From Phycicoccus jejuensis (lineage in GTDB: Bacteria; Actinomycetota; Actinomycetes; Actinomycetales; Dermatophilaceae): 64,000 nt of DNA. A program made the position numbers and the translations under genes. This document shows positions 26,431 to 34,900 of this stretch, one piece after another. Each line of letters opens with the position of its first letter. The first letter of the stretch is position 1. The notes under the pieces were generated by a model. It made no database searches. It was not told where the DNA came from and saw only the letters and a program-made list of their open reading frames with translations. The DNA is taken from positions 62,001 through 126,000 of the forward strand of contig NZ_JOEE01000002.1 of NCBI RefSeq assembly GCF_000720925.1, given 5' to 3'.

Positions 26431-28221
26431 TCAGTGACCGTGACCGTGGTGGTGCTTGGCCACCACGCCGGAGGCGCTGACGATGCCGGCGCCGTAGAAC
26501 CCGTTGAACCCCTTCCCGCCGACACAGGTGGCGGTGTAGAGGTCCGAGCGACCCACGTCGGTGTACGACTGGACGCCACCCGCCGGGCAGGCGTGGTCGC
26601 GGGCCGTGCCCATGACGATCGAGCGCACGGTGTCGGGCGCGAGACCGAAGCCACCGTGGCGCTGCGACTTGCCATGGGCCGAGACCGCGAGCGCGGCGAC
26701 GCCGGCGGCGTGCGGCGAGGCCATCGAGGTGCCCTGGAGGTAGTGGTAGTACCCGCAGACCTCGCGGCTCTTGTCGCGGCCGTGGCCCTTGACGACGCGG
26801 CAGTCCTTCATCGTGCCGAGCGACTCCCCGAGCGGCGTGATGTCGCCGTTCTCGTCGACCTGGCCCTCCGCCTGCATGACGTTGAGCGGCGCGGTCGAGA
26901 GGATGAGGTTGCCGTTCGTGCGGTAGGTGTCGGAGCCGAGGCCGTCACGGAACCAGCCGCCCGGCGCCGAGACCTCGATCTCGCCCGAGCGCAGGTCGGT
27001 GGCCCAGTTCGAGTAGTCGGCCTTGCGCTCCGACGGGCCGACCGACGAGACGCCGAGGACGTGCGGGCCCTCGACGGGCAGGTCGAGGCAGGTCGCTTTG
27101 TCGATCGTCCGCGGGTGCTCGGTGCCGCCGGGGTAGTCGGGGCTCGAGGTGTCGGTACGGGGGTTGGAGATGTCCTCGTTGTTGTTGCCGAGCGCCGCGA
27201 CGAGCGTGACGCCCTTGCGGTGCGCGTAGTTGAGCGCCCGCGTCATCGACCGGATGATGAGGTCCTGCTCGGCCGCCTCCTCCGGGCTGTCCTCCGGCGC
27301 TCCGCCGGCGCAGTTGTACGCCCACGGGTCGACGTAGAACGACATGTTGACGACGTCGAGGCCCGCGTCACCGGCGTAGGTCAGCGCCTTGACGGTGGGG
27401 GTGAGGAAGAAGTACCCGCTGTCCTGGCCGGCGCGCACGTTGACGAGGTCGACGTTCGGGGCGACGCCCGAGACGCCGAGACCGTTCATCGCCGCGGCGA
27501 TGGTGCCCGCGACGTGGGTGCCGTGGCCGTCGTCGTCGTGGTCGGCCGGGTCGACGCAGCCGGTGTACTCGCACGGCCCGTCGATGTCGGGCATGTCGGT
27601 CGTGAAGTTGCGCGAGAGACGGCGGTCGAAGTTCGCGGCGAGGTCCGGGTGCGAGCCGTCGACGCCGGTGTCCATCACGCCGACCCGGACGCGCTTGTCG
27701 CCCATCTCGGTGCGGTGCGCCTGCGGAGCGCCGATCATGTCCATGCCCCACAGGAGGGAGTCGAGGGGGTCGGCCTTGGCGCCCTTCGGCGGCTTCGGTG
27801 GCTTGTGGTCGTCCTTGCTGTGGCGTGCGGCGGCGCTCCGGACGGCGGTGTCCTGCTGCTCGCGGGTCACCCGGTCCTTGACCTTGCCGGCGTCCGGGGT
27901 GCGCCCGATGACGCCGTCCTTCGCGGCGGCCGCGACCCCGGGCATCGACCGGGCGGAGGCGGCGAAGCCACCCCGGGTCGAGGTGACCGAGACCAGGCCG
28001 ATGTCGGTGTTGACCGCGGTCACCGTGGCGCCGGCCTTCTCGAGGCGCTGCGCCAGGGCCCGCGCGTCCGTTCCCTCGTCGGCGAGCACGGCGTACGCCG
28101 TCCGGGCCGTCGAGGCCGTGGCTGCGGTCGGCTGCGCGGATGCCGTCGCCGTCACCGCCCCCAGGGTCGCCGTGGCCAGGGCCACGACTCCCGTCATCGC
28201 AACCATGCGAGATCGTCGCAT
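26431..28221 (-). CDS. Secreted S8 family (subtilisin-like) serine protease
   Basis: 596 aa. A signal peptide (residues 1-~29, ...TATASAQ), an I9-like propeptide (~40-105, 'YAVLADEGTDARALAQRLEKAGATVTAV'), and a peptidase domain with the full triad D184 (VMDTGVDGSHPD), H233 (DDGHGTHVAGT) and S499 (GTSMASPHAAGVAAL), oxyanion Asn in 'AALGNNNED'. A ~90-residue insertion before the Ser contains four Cys. The C-terminus is histidine-rich (KHHHGHGH). It is exported, self-cleaved and probably degrades extracellular protein. GGAGGAG ribosome binding site in front. Confidence 0.95.
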   Translation of the reverse strand: MRRSRMVAMTGVVALATATLGAVTATASAQPTAATASTARTAYAVLADEGTDARALAQRLEKAGATVTAVNTDIGLVSVTSTRGGFAASARSMPGVAAAAKDGVIGRTPDAGKVKDRVTREQQDTAVRSAAARHSKDDHKPPKPPKGAKADPLDSLLWGMDMIGAPQAHRTEMGDKRVRVGVMDTGVDGSHPDLAANFDRRLSRNFTTDMPDIDGPCEYTGCVDPADHDDDGHGTHVAGTIAAAMNGLGVSGVAPNVDLVNVRAGQDSGYFFLTPTVKALTYAGDAGLDVVNMSFYVDPWAYNCAGGAPEDSPEEAAEQDLIIRSMTRALNYAHRKGVTLVAALGNNNEDISNPRTDTSSPDYPGGTEHPRTIDKATCLDLPVEGPHVLGVSSVGPSERKADYSNWATDLRSGEIEVSAPGGWFRDGLGSDTYRTNGNLILSTAPLNVMQAEGQVDENGDITPLGESLGTMKDCRVVKGHGRDKSREVCGYYHYLQGTSMASPHAAGVAALAVSAHGKSQRHGGFGLAPDTVRSIVMGTARDHACPAGGVQSYTDVGRSDLYTATCVGGKGFNGFYGAGIVSASGVVAKHHHGHGH

Positions 28222-28318
28222 CGTGTGTCTCCTCCGTCGGGATGGACGCGGCGTTGCGTCCGGGCGCCACCGTAGGGGAGCGGCCGCGGGCTGGGAACCC
28301 CCGAGATCGGGGGATCTC

Positions 28319-28975
28319 TCAGCGGTCGGCGGCGGCCACCTCGACCTCGAGCCCGTAGGACCAGCCGTCGGCCAGCGGCAGGCTGTCGCCGCTCCAGAAG
28401 CGGCCGGGGTCGTACCAGTTCGTCGGGACGTCCGGGCGCAGCACGCCCATGTCCTCGAGCGTCGCCGCGACGACCTCGGCGCAGTAGGCGTCCTCGGGGC
28501 GCAGTCCCTTGACGTCGCGCGCCCGCCGGGTCAGGTGCGCGTCGCGCCCGCGCAGCCACCGCCACCCGAGCCGGACGGTCGACGGGAACGAGACGCCGTC
28601 GAGCCGGGCGACCGTGCGCAGCGCGGCGTCCTCCTCGGCCCGGCCGGCGCGGGGCTCGAGCTGGCGCAGCCACGCCCGCTGCCCGTAGCGCACCTGCCAC
28701 GTGGTGACGGCCTCGGCGAGGTCGTGCAGCTGGACGCCGCGATGGTGGTCGCCGGTCCAGTGGTCGCGCATCGAGCGGCCGAGCTCGGCGTGCCAGAGCA
28801 GCGGCGGCAGGTCGTCGAGGACGAGGGCCATCCCGACGTGGTTGACCGGCGCGTTGCTCGCGGTCTGGATGACGCGGTCGGCCACGGTGCCCCCGCGGAA
28901 GATCCACAGGTCCCCGGTGCGGGCCGCCGCGACGGCCTCGTCGAAGGGGACGGGCCGGGTGCCGGTGTGCGCCAT
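28319..28975 (-). CDS. Permuted NlpC/P60 (YiiX/papain-like) hydrolase
   Basis: 218 aa, no signal peptide. The order of catalytic residues is that of circularly permuted NlpC/P60 proteins (YiiX/YebB-like): first 'GDLWIFRGGTVADRVIQTASNAPVNHVGMAL' with the His (near residue 46), and later 'PEDAYCAEVVAATLEDMGVL' with the Cys (near 165). Such enzymes cleave amide or thioester bonds, in some cases of lipids or lipoproteins. Leaderless promoter, divergent from a 61-aa membrane protein with 40 bases between starts. Substrate unknown. Confidence 0.72.
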   Translation of the reverse strand: MAHTGTRPVPFDEAVAAARTGDLWIFRGGTVADRVIQTASNAPVNHVGMALVLDDLPPLLWHAELGRSMRDHWTGDHHRGVQLHDLAEAVTTWQVRYGQRAWLRQLEPRAGRAEEDAALRTVARLDGVSFPSTVRLGWRWLRGRDAHLTRRARDVKGLRPEDAYCAEVVAATLEDMGVLRPDVPTNWYDPGRFWSGDSLPLADGWSYGLEVEVAAADR

Positions 28976-28982
28976 GGCGCCC

Positions 28983-28988
28983 AGTCTG
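28983..28988 (-). promoter_or_regulatory. -10 hexamer of the permuted NlpC/P60 gene
   Basis: CAGACT, seven bases before ATG 28975. Confidence 0.4.
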
Positions 28989-29003
28989 CCGGGCCGCGCT
29001 CGC

Positions 29004-29009
29004 TAGGGT
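29004..29009 (+). promoter_or_regulatory. -10 hexamer of the 61-aa membrane protein gene
   Basis: TAGGGT, six bases before GTG 29016. Back-to-back with the promoter at 28983-28988. Confidence 0.5.
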
Positions 29010-29015
29010 GGCGAC

Positions 29016-29201
29016 GTGGACCGCAACCGCCTGTGGAAGCTGCTCGGGGTGGCCGGCGCGGCCGGTGTCGTGGCGACCGGCGTGCTCGTCGCCCGCGACG
29101 AGCGCAGCCGCCGCGCGTACGAGCCGGACGAGGTGCGCGACCGCCTGCGGGCGCGCCTCGACGAGGCCGCGGCCGACGAGCGCCCCGACGCCGACCGCTG
29201 A
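29016..29201 (+). CDS. Small single-helix membrane protein
   Basis: 61 aa. One membrane helix (~residues 8-26, LLGVAGAAGVVATGVLVA) followed by a basic stop-transfer and a charged, helical tail 'EPDEVRDRLRARLDEAAADE'. The start follows a textbook -10 hexamer, which is the main support for the gene being real. Similar short proteins are common in actinomycetes; function unknown. Confidence 0.65.
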   Translation: MDRNRLWKLLGVAGAAGVVATGVLVARDERSRRAYEPDEVRDRLRARLDEAAADERPDADR

Positions 29202-29204
29202 CCT

Positions 29205-29621
29205 TCAGGCGTCGTCGGCCCGCGGGAGGAGCGGCTGCCCGGCGCGCGCCCGGATCTCCTGCACCGTCCACGAGTTGCCGTCGGGGTCACGGAAGCCGAA
29301 GAGCGTGCCCCCGTCCCGCTCGTCGAGAACGACCACCTCGTCGCACGCGACCCCACGGCCGACGAGCTCGGCGTGCGCCGCCCGGGCGTCCGCGACGACG
29401 AGCTGGACGCCGTGCAGGCTGCCGGGCGGCATCGCCCGCAGGTTCGGCATCGTGCCCATGACGACCGAGCAGCCGGAGCCGCGCGGGGTCAGCTGGGCGA
29501 TCCGGCCGAAGCCGGCGTCGGTGTCGTGGTCGAGCTGGAACCCGACCCGGTCCCGGTAGAAGGCGACCGACGCGTCGAGGTCCGAGACCGGGACGACGAC
29601 GACCTCGAGGGTCCAGTCCAC
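29205..29621 (-). CDS. VOC-family protein
   Basis: 138 aa from GTG 29621 with GGAGGAG upstream. 'WTLEVVVVPVSDLDASVAFYRDRVGFQLDHD' and C-terminal 'TLFGFRDPDGNSWTVQEIRAR' mark a two-module VOC fold with a metal-ligand Glu in the last strand. It is the third gene of the ArsR-SRPBCC-VOC operon. In such operons the VOC protein often handles the same small molecule sensed by the ArsR partner, but the ligand here is unknown. Confidence 0.82.
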   Translation of the reverse strand: MDWTLEVVVVPVSDLDASVAFYRDRVGFQLDHDTDAGFGRIAQLTPRGSGCSVVMGTMPNLRAMPPGSLHGVQLVVADARAAHAELVGRGVACDEVVVLDERDGGTLFGFRDPDGNSWTVQEIRARAGQPLLPRADDA

Positions 29622-29635
29622 GCTGCGCTCCTCCC

Positions 29636-30112
29636 TCAGCCCCGGGCCAGGAGGGCGTCGAGCTTGACGTAGCCCTCGGTCATCCCACCCTCCATGCCGG
29701 AGGCGACCATCGCGTCACGCCCCTCGACGCTCGAGCCGATGCTGCGACCGTGCAGCCGCGAGCGCCCGTCACCGAGGTCCTCGAAGCGGAGCAGCTCGAG
29801 CGCGACCTCGTCGGGCATCCCCTCGAACTCGAAGGTCTGGACGATGAGCTCGTCGGTGCGCACCGTGTGGAAGCTGCCGCGGAAGCCGAACTCGCCGCCG
29901 TCGGGCGAGCGGTGGACGTAGCGGTAGCCGCCACCGTCCGTGAAGTCCCAGCGCGGCACGTCCATCGCGTACCCCTGCGGCCCGAGCCACTGCCGGACCT
30001 GCTCGGGGTCGGCGTGCGCGGCGTAGAGCGCGGCGACGGGGGCGTCGAACTCGCGGGTGAAGTCGATCCAGGGCACACCGGCCGGGATGTCGAGGTCGAG
30101 GCTGTTGGCCAT
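29636..30112 (-). CDS. SRPBCC/AHSA1-type START-like protein
   Basis: 158 aa. 'DFTREFDAPVAALYAAHADPEQVRQWLGPQGYAMDVPRWDFTDGGGYRYVH' and 'GRSIGSSVEGRDAMVASGMEGGMTEGYVKLDALLA' match activator-of-Hsp90-ATPase-like SRPBCC proteins, with a hydrophobic ligand cavity. Start ATG 30112 has AAGGAG upstream; the frame continues into arsR but that is a shadow. ArsR-SRPBCC pairs are frequent in actinomycetes and usually autoregulated. Ligand unknown. Confidence 0.87.
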   Translation of the reverse strand: MANSLDLDIPAGVPWIDFTREFDAPVAALYAAHADPEQVRQWLGPQGYAMDVPRWDFTDGGGYRYVHRSPDGGEFGFRGSFHTVRTDELIVQTFEFEGMPDEVALELLRFEDLGDGRSRLHGRSIGSSVEGRDAMVASGMEGGMTEGYVKLDALLARG

Positions 30113-30117
30113 GCTGC

Positions 30118-30456
30118 TCACTCCTTCGTGAGGTCCTGCCACTGCTCCCCGAGCAGGGCGTCGAGGCGGCGGTAGCCGCGCTCGTGAGCGAGCCGGTAGC
30201 CGTCGAGCCACGCCGTGAGGCGCTCGAGGGCGGCCGGTTCGAGGTGGACCGGGCGGCGCTGGGCGTCCCGGCCCTTGGTGACCAGGCCCGCGTGCTCGAG
30301 GACCTGGATGTGCTTCGAGACCGCCTGCACGCTGATCCCGAAGGGCTCGGCGAGCTCGCCGACGGTGGCCGGCCCGCGGCTGAGCCGCGCGATGATCGCG
30401 CGGCGCACGGGGTCGGCGAGAGCCGCGAAGCCCCGGTCCACCAGTTCGTCGTCCAC
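30118..30456 (-). CDS. ArsR-family (SdpR-like) transcriptional regulator
   Basis: 112 aa from GTG 30456. The winged helix is clear: 'ALADPVRRAIIARLSRGPATVGELAEPFGISVQAVSKHIQVLEHAGLV', then 'RDAQRRPVHLEPAALERLTAWLDGYR'. It has no Cys pair of metal sensors, so it likely responds to a small molecule or peptide through the SRPBCC partner. It heads the operon, directly downstream of two tandem TCAAC-N6-GTTGA sites, which indicates autorepression. Confidence 0.9.
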   Translation of the reverse strand: MDDELVDRGFAALADPVRRAIIARLSRGPATVGELAEPFGISVQAVSKHIQVLEHAGLVTKGRDAQRRPVHLEPAALERLTAWLDGYRLAHERGYRRLDALLGEQWQDLTKE

Positions 30457-30465
30457 GAGACATAC

Positions 30466-30497
30466 TCAACCAGATCGTTGATCAACCGTCAAGTTGA
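30466..30497. promoter_or_regulatory. Two abutting operators TCAAC-N6-GTTGA upstream of arsR
   Basis: Site 1 is TCAAC-cagatc-GTTGA (30466-30481), site 2 is TCAAC-cgtcaa-GTTGA (30482-30497); they touch end to end, ten bases before the arsR start, and would cover its promoter. Site 2 extends to ATCAAC/GTTGAT. Confidence 0.7.
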
Positions 30498-30513
30498 TCT
30501 CTGCGCACTTCTC

Positions 30514-30567
30514 CGCGAACGTGTGTTGGCTCGCCGGGGCTCCTCGGCGAGTCAACACGCGTTCGCG
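30514..30567 (-). terminator. Long hairpin after the LacI regulator gene
   Basis: 30514-30536 pairs with 30545-30567 over 23 positions, the two mismatches being G-T wobbles; the loop is eight bases. It lies 77 bases past the LacI gene stop and just upstream of the ArsR operators, and likely insulates the two units. Confidence 0.65.
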
Positions 30568-30643
30568 CGGAAGGAGGGTCGGCGGGGAGGGGGCGGCGGG
30601 GAGGCGGTGGCAGGTGAGGGGCGGCGGATGAGGGGGCGGCGGG

Positions 30644-31651
30644 TCAGCGGCGGCGGCCGGAGCCGCGGACGACGAGGCGTGTCGGCAGGACGATGGTGCG
30701 CGGCGGCGACTCGTCCCCGAGCAGGCGGGCGAAGAGCACCTGCGCGGCCTTCTCGCCCATCGCCGTGGGGTCCTGGTGGACGGCGGTGACCGGTGGGTCG
30801 ACGAGCTCGGCCAGCTCGAAGTCGTCGTACGCGACGAGCGACAGGTCGAGCCCGAGGTGGCGCAGCGCGACGAGCGTCAGCACCGTCACGCGGTTGTTGC
30901 CGGTGACGACGGCAGTGACCGGCTCGGGGTCGGCCGCCCACTCCCCCAGCGCTGTGCGCACCGACTCGCCCGAGTGCGGCCCCATCGCGACCGGCGGGGT
31001 GCGGGGCAGCCCGAGGGAGACGTGGGTCGCGAGGAAGGACTCGCGGCGCTGGCGCGCCGTCCAGAACTCGGGGTCGTCGCCGAGGAAGCCGATGCGCCGG
31101 TGCCCGTGCGCGACGAGGTGCTCGACCGCGCTGCGCATCCCGCCGACGTTGTCGCTGAGGACGGTGTCGCAGGTCGCGCCGCGGACCGGCCGGTCGAGGT
31201 GGACGATCGGCGCCCCGGCCCCCTCGACCTCGGGGTCGGCCACCGGTGTCTCGCCGGCGGGGACGACGACGATGCCGTCGACCCGACGGGCCAGCAGCGC
31301 CCGGATGACGGCCCGCTCGCGGTTCGGGGAGTTCTCGGCCGACGCGGTGATGAGGTGGTACTGGTGCATCCGGGCCTCGCGCTCGACCCCGGCCGCGATC
31401 TGCGAGTAGAAGGGGTTGGCGAGCTCCTCGACGGCCAGCCCGATCGTGAACGTCCGTCCCTCCCGGATGGTCGCGAGCCCACCCGCACGGCGGAAACCGG
31501 TGCGCCGGATGACCTCTCTCACCCGCTCTGCGGTGTCCGGGCGCACGCCGGCCTGGTGGTTGACGACCCGCGACACGGTCTTGACCGACACGTGCGCCTC
31601 CGCGGCCACCTCGGCCATCGTGGGGCGCCCCGGTGTCCGGTTGGCCGACAT
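30644..31651 (-). CDS. LacI-family transcriptional regulator
   Basis: 335 aa. The N-terminal HTH 'TMAEVAAEAHVSVKTVSRVVNHQAGVRPDTAERVREVIRRTGF' (residues ~10-55) and hinge are standard; the rest is a periplasmic-binding-protein-like effector domain ('TFTIGLAVEELANPFYSQIAAGVEREAR', 'LVAYDDFELAELVDPPVTAVHQDP'). It is divergent from the GH92 mannosidase gene and probably represses it until mannoside breakdown products appear. GTG three codons upstream of ATG 31651 is an alternative start. Confidence 0.93.
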   Translation of the reverse strand: MSANRTPGRPTMAEVAAEAHVSVKTVSRVVNHQAGVRPDTAERVREVIRRTGFRRAGGLATIREGRTFTIGLAVEELANPFYSQIAAGVEREARMHQYHLITASAENSPNRERAVIRALLARRVDGIVVVPAGETPVADPEVEGAGAPIVHLDRPVRGATCDTVLSDNVGGMRSAVEHLVAHGHRRIGFLGDDPEFWTARQRRESFLATHVSLGLPRTPPVAMGPHSGESVRTALGEWAADPEPVTAVVTGNNRVTVLTLVALRHLGLDLSLVAYDDFELAELVDPPVTAVHQDPTAMGEKAAQVLFARLLGDESPPRTIVLPTRLVVRGSGRRR

Positions 31652-31662
31652 CGCTGTCACCA

Positions 31663-31672
31663 CGTCATGACA
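31663..31672. promoter_or_regulatory. Candidate regulator half of pair CGTCATGACA
   Basis: CGTCATGACA, 12 bases upstream of the LacI start, with core GTCATGAC palindromic. A near-identical TGTCATGACA lies at 31913-31922, at the GH92 start. The two ten-mers frame the divergent region. Confidence 0.4.
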
Positions 31673-31729
31673 CCACACGGCGCCGCGACCAGCGAGGCGG
31701 GCGCGACGTCCACCCCGCCCGACACCCCG

Positions 31730-31758
31730 TTGTCCGGTCGGATGTCCTGACCGGACAA
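31730..31758. promoter_or_regulatory. Perfect inverted repeat TTGTCCGGTC-N9-GACCGGACAA
   Basis: Ten-base arms at 31730-31739 and 31749-31758 in the 256-base region between the LacI regulator and the GH92 gene; candidate operator or hairpin. No gene is seen in this region. Confidence 0.55.
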
Positions 31759-31907
31759 GCCCGCGTCCCGGCTTGCCGGCCGCCGCGCCCCCACCGAGGC
31801 TCGCCGCACCGGTGGGCAGCGACGCCCCCTCGACGGCCTCACCTGCCGCGTCGTCGCCGCCCCGGACAGCCGGCACGACGCCCGACGCGGGCGAGCACGG
31901 AGGACCG

Positions 31908-34900
31908 ATGGGTGTCATGACAAGGTTCCGCGCGGGGGCCACCGTCCTCGCGGTCGCGGCCGCCACGGTGTCGGGAGCGGCGCTGCCGAGCGCGGCCGCC
32001 CCGGCGCCGGGCGACTTCTCGACCTCCTTCGAGGAGGGCCAGCCGCAGCCGGCCGACTCGAGCGTCGAGCAGGGGCCGAAGGGCCCGCTCCAGCAGAACG
32101 TCACCGGCACGGCGTCGACCGACGGCAGCCTCCTCGGCCAGGTCACCGACGTGACGGCCAGCGCCGAGAACGCCCCGAACGAGGCCGCCTCGAGCCTCGC
32201 GGACGCCAACCCCGACACCAAGTGGCTCGCCTTCGAGCCCTCCGGCTGGGTCCGCTACGAGCTCGCGAAGCCGGCGACCGTCGTGAGTTGGTCGATGACC
32301 TCGGCCAACGACTCCCCCGAGCGCGACCCGAAGGACGTCACCCTCCAGGGATCCGCCGACGGCACGACGTGGACCGACCTCGACCGCGAGACCGGCCTCG
32401 ACTTCCCGCAGCGCTTCGCGACCCTCGACTTCGAGGTCGACGCCCCCGCCGAGTACCGCTTCTACCGGCTCGACGTGACGGCCAACCACTCCGGCGGGCT
32501 CGTGCAGCTCGCCGACTGGGACATCAGCGACGGCACGACCGGCCCGGGCACCGTCTCGCCGATGGTGACGCGCACCGGCCCCGGCCCGATCTCCGGCTTC
32601 AACATCAAGCCGCTCGTCGGCTGGACCGGCGTCAAGGCCCTGCGCTACTCCGGCGGCCACACCGCGGCCGGACGGGGCTACGCCTGGAACCGGCTGTTCG
32701 ACGTCGACGTCCCCGTCGGGCACGCCAGCCGCCTCACGTACAAGATCTTCCCGGACATGGTGAGCGGCGACCTGACCTACCCGTCGACGTACACGGCCGT
32801 CGACCTGCGCTTCACCGACGGCACCTTCCTCTCGGACCTGCGGGCCACCGACGCCCACGGCACCGAGGCGAGCCCGAGCGGCCAGGGACGCGGCAAGATC
32901 CTCTACGCCAACCAGTGGAACGCCGTGACGGTCGAGCTCGGCCGGGTGGCCGCCGGGCGCACGGTCGACGCGATCCTCCTCGGTTACGACAACCCGACGG
33001 CGGCAGCCGACACCCGCTTCGGCGGCTGGCTGGACGACGTGAGCATCGAGGGGAAGCCCGCCGTCGTCGACGGCCGCGAACTGACCAACTTCGTCGACGT
33101 CCGACGCGGCACGAACGCCTCGGGCAGCTTCTCGCGCGGCAACAACCTGCCGATCAGCGCGCTGCCCAACGGGTTCACGTTCCTCACGCCGGTCACCGAC
33201 GCGACCTCCCAGTCGTGGCAGTACTACTACCAGTCGGCCAACGACGAGCGGAACCGCCCTGTCCTGCAGGGCCTCGCGGTCTCGCACGAGCCGAGCCCGT
33301 GGATGGGTGACCGCAACCAGCTGTCCGTCATGCCGTCGACCGCGTCCGGCACGCCCACCGGGGACGCCGACGCCCGCGGCCTGGCCTTCGACCACGCGAC
33401 CGAGATCGCGCACCCCGACTACTACCGGGCGGTGCTCGAGGACGGCACCGTCGCCGAGCAGACCCCGGCCGACCACGGTGGCGTCTTCCGCTTCACCTTC
33501 CCGAAGGACACGGCCACCGGCCACCTCGTCCTCGACACCGTCAATGACGACGGGGAGTTCACCGTGCAAGCCGGCACGAACACGGTGACCGGCTGGGTCG
33601 ACAACGGCAGCGGCCTCTCGGCCGGCCGCAGCCGGATGTTCGTCTACGGCACGTTCTCGCAGAAGCCGACCGGCGCCGGCACCGCCCCCGACGGGCACGA
33701 CGGCACGCGCTACGCCACCTTCGACACGAGCACCGACCGCGCCGTGACGCTGCGGCTCGCGACCTCGTTCATCTCGCTCGACCAGGCCAAGCACAACCAC
33801 GCGCTCGAGCTCGCCGGGCGTGGCTTCGACCGCGTCCGCCAGGCCGCCAACGCCGCGTGGAACGCGCGGCTCGGGGTCGTCGAGGTCGAGGGCGCGAACG
33901 ACACCGACCGCTCGACGCTGTACTCGAACCTCTACCGGCTCAACCTCTACCCCAACAGCCAGTTCGAGAACACCGGGACGGCCCGCTCGCCGAAGTACGC
34001 CTACGCGAGCCCGGTGTCGCCGAAGGACGGTGACGCCACCGCGACCCGCACCAACGCGAAGGTCGTCAAGGGCAAGATCTACGTCAACAACGGCTTCTGG
34101 GACACCTACCGGACGGTGTGGCCGGCCTACAGCCTCCTCTACCCGGAGGTCGCCGCCGAGCTGGCCGACGGCTTCGTCCAGCAGTACCGGGACGGCGGAT
34201 GGGTCGCGCGCTGGTCCTCGCCGGGCTATGCCGACCTGATGACCGGCACGAGCTCGGACGTGGCGTTCGCCGACGCCTACGTCAAGGGCGTCGACCTGCC
34301 CGACCCGCTCGCGGCCTACGACGCCGCCGTGCGCAACGCCACGGTGCTGCCGACCTCGAGCGCGGTCGGCCGCAAGGGCATCGACACCTCGACCTTCAAG
34401 GGCTACACGAGCAACGCCACGCACGAGTCGGTGTCGTGGGGGCTCGAGGGCTTCGTCAACGACTACGGCATCGGCCAGATGGCGAAGAAGCTGGCGACGG
34501 ACCGCCGGACCCCGAAGGACCGACGGGCCCAGCTGCGCGAGGAGTCGGCGTACTTCCTCGAGCGGGCGACCCACTACGTCAACAGCTTCGACCGCGAGAC
34601 CGGCTTCTTCCGCGGCCGCGCGGCGGACGGCGACTTCCCGGACGCGGCGTCCTTCGACCCGGAGGACTGGGGGGGCGACTTCACCGAGACCAACGGGTGG
34701 AACTTCGCCTTCCACGCACCGCAGGACGGCGTCGGCCTGGCCAACCTCTACGGCGGACGGGACGGCCTCGCGAAGAAGCTCGACGAGTTCTTCGCGACGC
34801 CGGAGACCGCGACGAAGCCCGGCGGCTACGGCGGGGTCATCCACGAGATGCTCGAGGCCCGCGACGTCCGGATGGGGATGCTCGGTCAGAGCAACCAGGT

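Noticed and set aside
30484..30643. Possible small gene between ArsR and LacI genes
   Set aside because: The region is made of the ArsR operators, a 23-bp hairpin and a GGC-rich run; no start-stop frame with normal codon use.
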